Assembly: GCA_004335635.1 (NCBI GenBank)
Contig: QAXH01003168.1
Location: forward strand, 1 to 12,036
DNA length: 12,036 nucleotides
From: Chloromonas sp. AAM2
Taxonomy: Eukaryota > Chlorophyta > Chlorophyceae > Chlamydomonadales > Chlamydomonadaceae
Direction: 5' to 3'
The notes under the pieces are model-generated. The model saw only the letters and a list, made by a program, of their open reading frames with translations, was not told the DNA's origin and did not search any database. Of this stretch, positions 8,622 to 12,036 are shown piece after piece (the stretch's first letter is position 1; each line of letters opens with the position of its first letter). Made by a program: the position numbers and the translations under genes.

Positions 8622-10343
8622 TTATTCCTGATGCTCCCTGCCCACGTCCGCTGGCCCTTGGGGGTTGAGCCCAGGCTGTGGCATGGGCGGGGCACGCGGC
8701 GGCACGATAGCCGGGCCGATGGGTTCGTCGGCGGGAAACAGCGCCTTGACAAAGCCGGGCGTCTTTAGCGGCCGCCGGTTGGTCATGCGCGGGTACACGT
8801 CCTCTAGAAAATAGTACGCATGGCCTGCAATTGAGGGGAATTCTCTTTTTCTTGTAAGCCCAGTGACTGCTCATGGCCTGGATGCTCTTACGCTTGCCCA
8901 CATGTACCAGAAAGCCCAGAAGGCATGTCTTTGTGCTGAGGACTTGTTTGCCTGCTGCCATGCACCAGTGTTAGCGTGCCTGTGTCTCCCGACACTGTTG
9001 CATCCCAGCGTTACCCCACCTGCTGCCATGCCCAGTAGGTCCACCAACGGGCTGGAGCCCAGCATGAGGCTGAATACCAGCAGCACCCAGGGCAGGTACG
9101 GAGCAGTGAAGTTGAAGATGCCCAGGAAGGACAGGTTCACGTACTGCACCAAACAGGGGAAAGACGGCAGGTCGGCAGGTGCCGGTGACAATCAGTCAGC
9201 ACCGCTGTAAATGATTGGACTGGAGTGTTCTGCTGCAGATGTGCTGGCGACTGAGAGGCCAAAAATGGCCAAATCAAAACACTTGGCATGCTGGTGATGC
9301 TTTCAAATAATGGAAGTGCTGTGCGCCCTGTGCTGGTACAAGTAATGCTACCTCTGCTTCCCTTCCTCCCTGGTGTAGCCCTTGCGCTTCTTCTCTTGAC
9401 TGACAGCGCCTTTAGCTGGTAGTGTGCTGATCCTGCTCATGCTCCCCGCCATCGCCGCGCACCTGGTGTCTCCTGCCCCAGACATACACCATCATGAATG
9501 TGAGTGACGAGCCCAGGAACTGAATGTTGACCCAGGGAGCGATGGCGATGAGCAGCGAGCCGCCAAACAGCAGCATCCACAGAAAATCCGCGCTGCGCCC
9601 TCGGAACGAACCTGAAAGAGCAGAACCGAGTGCACAGGGTCTGCTTGACAGGCCAGAGCCAACCAGCGTTCCTCATAACAGTTACACGGAGTGGCAGTAC
9701 TGTCAAGTGGGACTGCAAGCTGTGCCTGTCCACAATCAGCAGATTAACAAATACCTTCTTCCAGGGACTTGCAGTACTTCAGAAGAAAGAACATATGGAA
9801 GACAAAGTCAAGACCTGCAGCGCAAAAACCAGGCATAACATACTGTGGGCTGGGCAAGTGGCAAGGCATATGTCGGCATGCATTGCAGTGGCTGACCCTC
9901 TTGACGCAGCAGCAGAACTCACCTAAATTCCCAAAGAAAAAGAAGTTGGTGATCAATCGCCAAACCTCTCCCTTGCTGAAGATGAGCTTAGTATTGTAGT
10001 ATACATTGTAAGGGGTGATGATCTGCAGTGTGGGAGTTGAGGCATGCTCACACACATGCCCGGATGAGCAAGCATCTGTGCATGGGAAATGCAATCTAGC
10101 CACACTTCTGAAATTGCAAAGGATAGCTTGACTGGACGCATGTGCATGGGAAGCGTGATCATAACACACTGCTGGCTTGTTATAACCAGGCAGCATGTCC
10201 ATGCAATGAGCACCATGCTGCACACTGCTGCGAAGTTGCAGCATGCTCACCTCCAAAGCACATCCAGCAGTGGTCAGGAAGGACAGTGTGACATATGTTC
10301 GCGTCACGATTGGCAGCTGCTTGTACCACTCCTCAATGGACAT
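8622..10343 (-). CDS. DER2: Derlin (Derlin-2-like), six exons, complete
   Basis: Derlins are ER-membrane rhomboid pseudoproteases of ER-associated degradation; they help pull misfolded proteins out of the ER with Hrd1 and the Cdc48/p97 ATPase. Exons are 10343-10251, 10022-9923, 9814-9755, 9611-9463, 9143-9020 and 8824-8622. Every donor is GT (GTGAGC, GTGAGT, GTATTT, GTGCGC, GTGGGG), every acceptor CAG, and exit phases 0,1,1,0,1 all match, giving 242 residues (human Derlin-2 has 239). Visible family features are [16 protein letters not shown] (4-19), [15 protein letters not shown] (32-46), the conserved Trp-Arg of the first luminal loop in [13 protein letters not shown] (50-62), [20 protein letters not shown] (75-94), VYVWGRR (126-132), PYLPWVLL (149-156) and [18 protein letters not shown] (170-187). 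Derlins lack the rhomboid Ser-His pair, as here. The frame is open upstream to an ATG at 10472, but family starts are short, so 10343 is preferred. The Pro-rich C-tail ends GREHQE with no visible SHP box. Confidence 0.95.
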
Positions 10344-10714
10344 CTCTCGACTCTTGAAAGGGCTACGGTGTCCTCTACGTGCACCCTTGAATTGGAATGG
10401 AGGTTGAGTTATGAGCAGGACCGTCTCCCGGACGTGTACAGACCGTCCCAACTGGCACTTCGCTGCCTCCAAGAGCAGGTTTAATGGTATGCTTGTGGCC
10501 GTGTGCCTCGGTGTCTGTCTGGTCTGGATCTGAAGCTGATGCGTGCGGGGGAGGAAGTGCTAGAGTCAGACTTGCAACAAACCAACGAGATAGAAGGCCG
10601 GCAGGGCAGGTCCGGCCACAAACGTCTCACACGTGCAGACTAACCTACCCAGACTCGGGACCAGCCTCCTGCGTGCAGTGGCACAACCTTGTTCTTTACG
10701 TGTCGTGTTAGTGG
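10344..10714. promoter_or_regulatory. Divergent promoter region between the Derlin and Bin3-like genes
   Basis: Only 371 bp separate the two head-to-head start codons, so both genes probably share a bidirectional promoter. Three ACGT cores of the bZIP-binding kind are visible: GACGTG at 10431-10436, CACGTG (G-box) at 10630-10635 and TTACGTGT at about 10696-10703. Derlin genes are commonly induced by the unfolded-protein response through bZIP factors, so these are candidate sites, but ACGT cores are frequent by chance. No TATA box is evident. Confidence 0.45.
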
Positions 10715-12036
10715 ATGATGGCAGGCAACTTAAAGGACGCAGTTGCGGAGGAGTTGCTGAAAGCTGCAGAAGAGCTCCGATTTAAGCGAGAGAGCGAGCG
10801 CGAAACCCTCAGTAAGAGTCAGCTGAAGAAGGCTCGGAGGAAGCTCACCCGGTTGTATCATCAGGTGAGTTCCTTGCCGCCATGCCGCCGCTCGTCCCAG
10901 GTAGCAAGGTTCACTTGCTTACCCAACCTTGCATGCCCATCTGGCCTACTGGCTGAACCTGCCTAGCTTCCCACTCAGCTGGAATCTCACTCATGCCGAC
11001 ATTGCACACCTTTGCAGGCTTTTCAGCAGCCTGGAGCACAGGCAGGGACAGGTAACATGGAGAGTGAGACTGCAGACGGAGACTTGCTGCAGCCTGGCGG
11101 CGTTGAGCAGTGGCCACAAGCATCTGACTGTCAGGGCACAGCGGCTTCAGATTTTACAGATGCATCCATGACAGGATGTCAGCAGCCAGCATACGTCTCA
11201 CGTGGCGCAGTGAGCTGCATAGCAGAAGAAGGGGACATATCAGCAGATGCACAGGGCACAAGCAGCCAGTGCGTTGGCACTGAAGCAGCCTCACTCACAC
11301 ACATAGACTGCAGCAGCAGCCGTGAGCCAAGCATAGCAGTGCCTGCAGTGTTAATTCCACCCATAACTGGCAGCATCTTGCCTGCAAGGCCTGTTGTGTG
11401 CCGAGGTGCAAGAGGACGTCACATGGACATGTCTGGTGTCATGCATGCCCTCCATGCACATCTGCTACCCACCGCACAACCCACCATTCCAGCAGTGCTT
11501 TCCGGCTGCACAAACAGTGTACATGAGGACAGTGAAGGTAGTCACCAACGCAGTGTGAGGCACAAACCCTTGACTGCCACACCCACTCATGTCAGCAGCA
11601 CAGACCCACCCGCCATGCCAGTATCTGTCCAGGCATTCCAAGAGCAGCAGCAACAACAGCAACACGAATCAGGGACAGCGCCAAGCAGTAGCGATGTGGC
11701 CCAGGCAGCCGCACCTCCCGCAAGCCGCGACGAGCAGAACCCAGGGAATCAAAATCAGGCACAGGCCAAGAAGCGGACCCGTAATCAGTACATTTATGGC
11801 AACTACCACGGCTACTATGGTTACAGGTGTGAGCTGGGGTGCTGCAGACTGCAAACATCCGGCCCAGTATTGTTGACTGAGCTCACAAGCTTGCTCTCTT
11901 CGTGGCAATGTTCACTGAATGCCCACTCATCCTGCTTGTCCGTCTGATCGCCCGCCTGCCTGAGTGCGTGCATGCCTGCCCACTTGCCTACCCGCCTGCC
12001 TGCCTGTGTGCCTGCCCACTTGCCTACCCGCCTGCC
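10715..12036 (+). CDS. Bin3/MePCE-type RNA 5'-cap methyltransferase, 5' part only
   Basis: Bin3-family enzymes are SAM-dependent methyltransferases that add a methyl group to the gamma-phosphate of small RNAs such as 7SK and U6. Exon 1 (10715-10864, 50 codons, donor CAG/GTGAGT) is helical and basic (SKSQLKKARRKLTRLYHQ). Exon 2 (11018-11826, acceptor TTTGCAG) joins in phase 0 and leaves in phase 2 at TACAG/GTGTGAG. It encodes about 250 low-complexity Ser/Thr/Ala/Gln-rich residues, including EQQQQQQHE near 11640-11670, and then NQYIYGNYHGYYGYR (residues 306-320). That YGNYxxYYGYR motif opens the Bin3 methyltransferase core just before the SAM-binding domain. The SAM motif itself lies beyond the window, because the next intron starts at 11827 and is not closed. 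ATGATG at 10715 allows a start one codon later. The family call rests on this single strong motif plus the architecture (disordered N-terminus, C-terminal enzyme), which matches MePCE. Confidence 0.85.
11973..12036. repeat. 36-bp-period minisatellite, cut by the window edge
   Basis: A 28-bp block (starting TGCCTGCCCACTTGCC) is identical at 11973-12000 and 12009-12036, giving a period of 36 bp; the sequence ends at the second copy, so more copies may follow. The units are themselves built of CCTGCC-like words. It lies in the second intron of the Bin3-like gene, about 150 bp after the donor. Confidence 0.9.

Noticed and set aside
10344..10472. Derlin start at the upstream in-frame ATG (10472)
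   Set aside because: It would add 43 residues not seen in Derlins; [11 protein letters not shown] at 10343 matches the normal family start.
10484..10711. Plus-strand open frame just upstream of the Bin3-like start
   Set aside because: It ends before the Bin3 ATG, lies in the short divergent spacer and has no motif; probably 5' untranslated or promoter sequence.
11941..12036. CRISPR-like array at the right edge
   Set aside because: Spacing of the repeats is only 8 bp of similar sequence and the units are simple CCTGCC-type repeats inside a nuclear intron; it is a minisatellite.

Overview
The window looks like nuclear DNA of a green alga. Long, often phase-matched introns with GTGAGT/GTGCGT-type donors and CAG acceptors interrupt every intact gene. 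The proteins resemble plant and algal families, and base composition is moderately GC-rich with short CA/CAG-type repeats. A trebouxiophyte (Coccomyxa/Chlorella-like) host is my best guess, but this is inference only; no organellar or prokaryotic layout is present.

Layout from left to right. (1) Positions 1-2673, minus strand: a multi-exon ATG14/VPS38 (UVRAG-like) gene for the class III PI3-kinase complex, running off the left edge. (2) Positions 2674-3219: a divergent intergenic region. (3) Positions 3220-5963, plus strand: a complete four-exon MATE/DTX transporter of 528 residues, with all splice phases consistent. (4) Positions 5964-8621: a 2.6-kb pocket between two convergent genes. It holds a broken cytosine-C5 DNA methyltransferase relic on the plus strand (about 7086-7731) and, just upstream, a coding-like stretch with an internal stop (6829-7107). 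(5) Positions 8622-10343, minus strand: a complete six-exon Derlin of 242 residues, closest to Derlin-2. (6) Positions 10344-10714: a short divergent promoter region. (7) From 10715, plus strand: the 5' part of a Bin3/MePCE-type RNA cap methyltransferase gene, leaving the right edge inside an intron that carries a 36-bp minisatellite.

The four live genes are ordinary eukaryotic housekeeping functions: autophagy/endosomal PI3K, multidrug or metabolite efflux, ER-associated degradation, and small-RNA 5' capping. Nothing suggests they form a pathway; the neighbourhood is a normal mix of divergent and convergent genes. The least ordinary item is the methyltransferase relic. It keeps recognisable motifs VI (ENV), VIII (the arginine-rich motif) and X (GNAV) in shifted frames, and its GNAVVPD-type C-terminus recalls enzymes of large algal DNA viruses. 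It may be a decayed insertion rather than a working gene. I see no convincing new biological system in the window.
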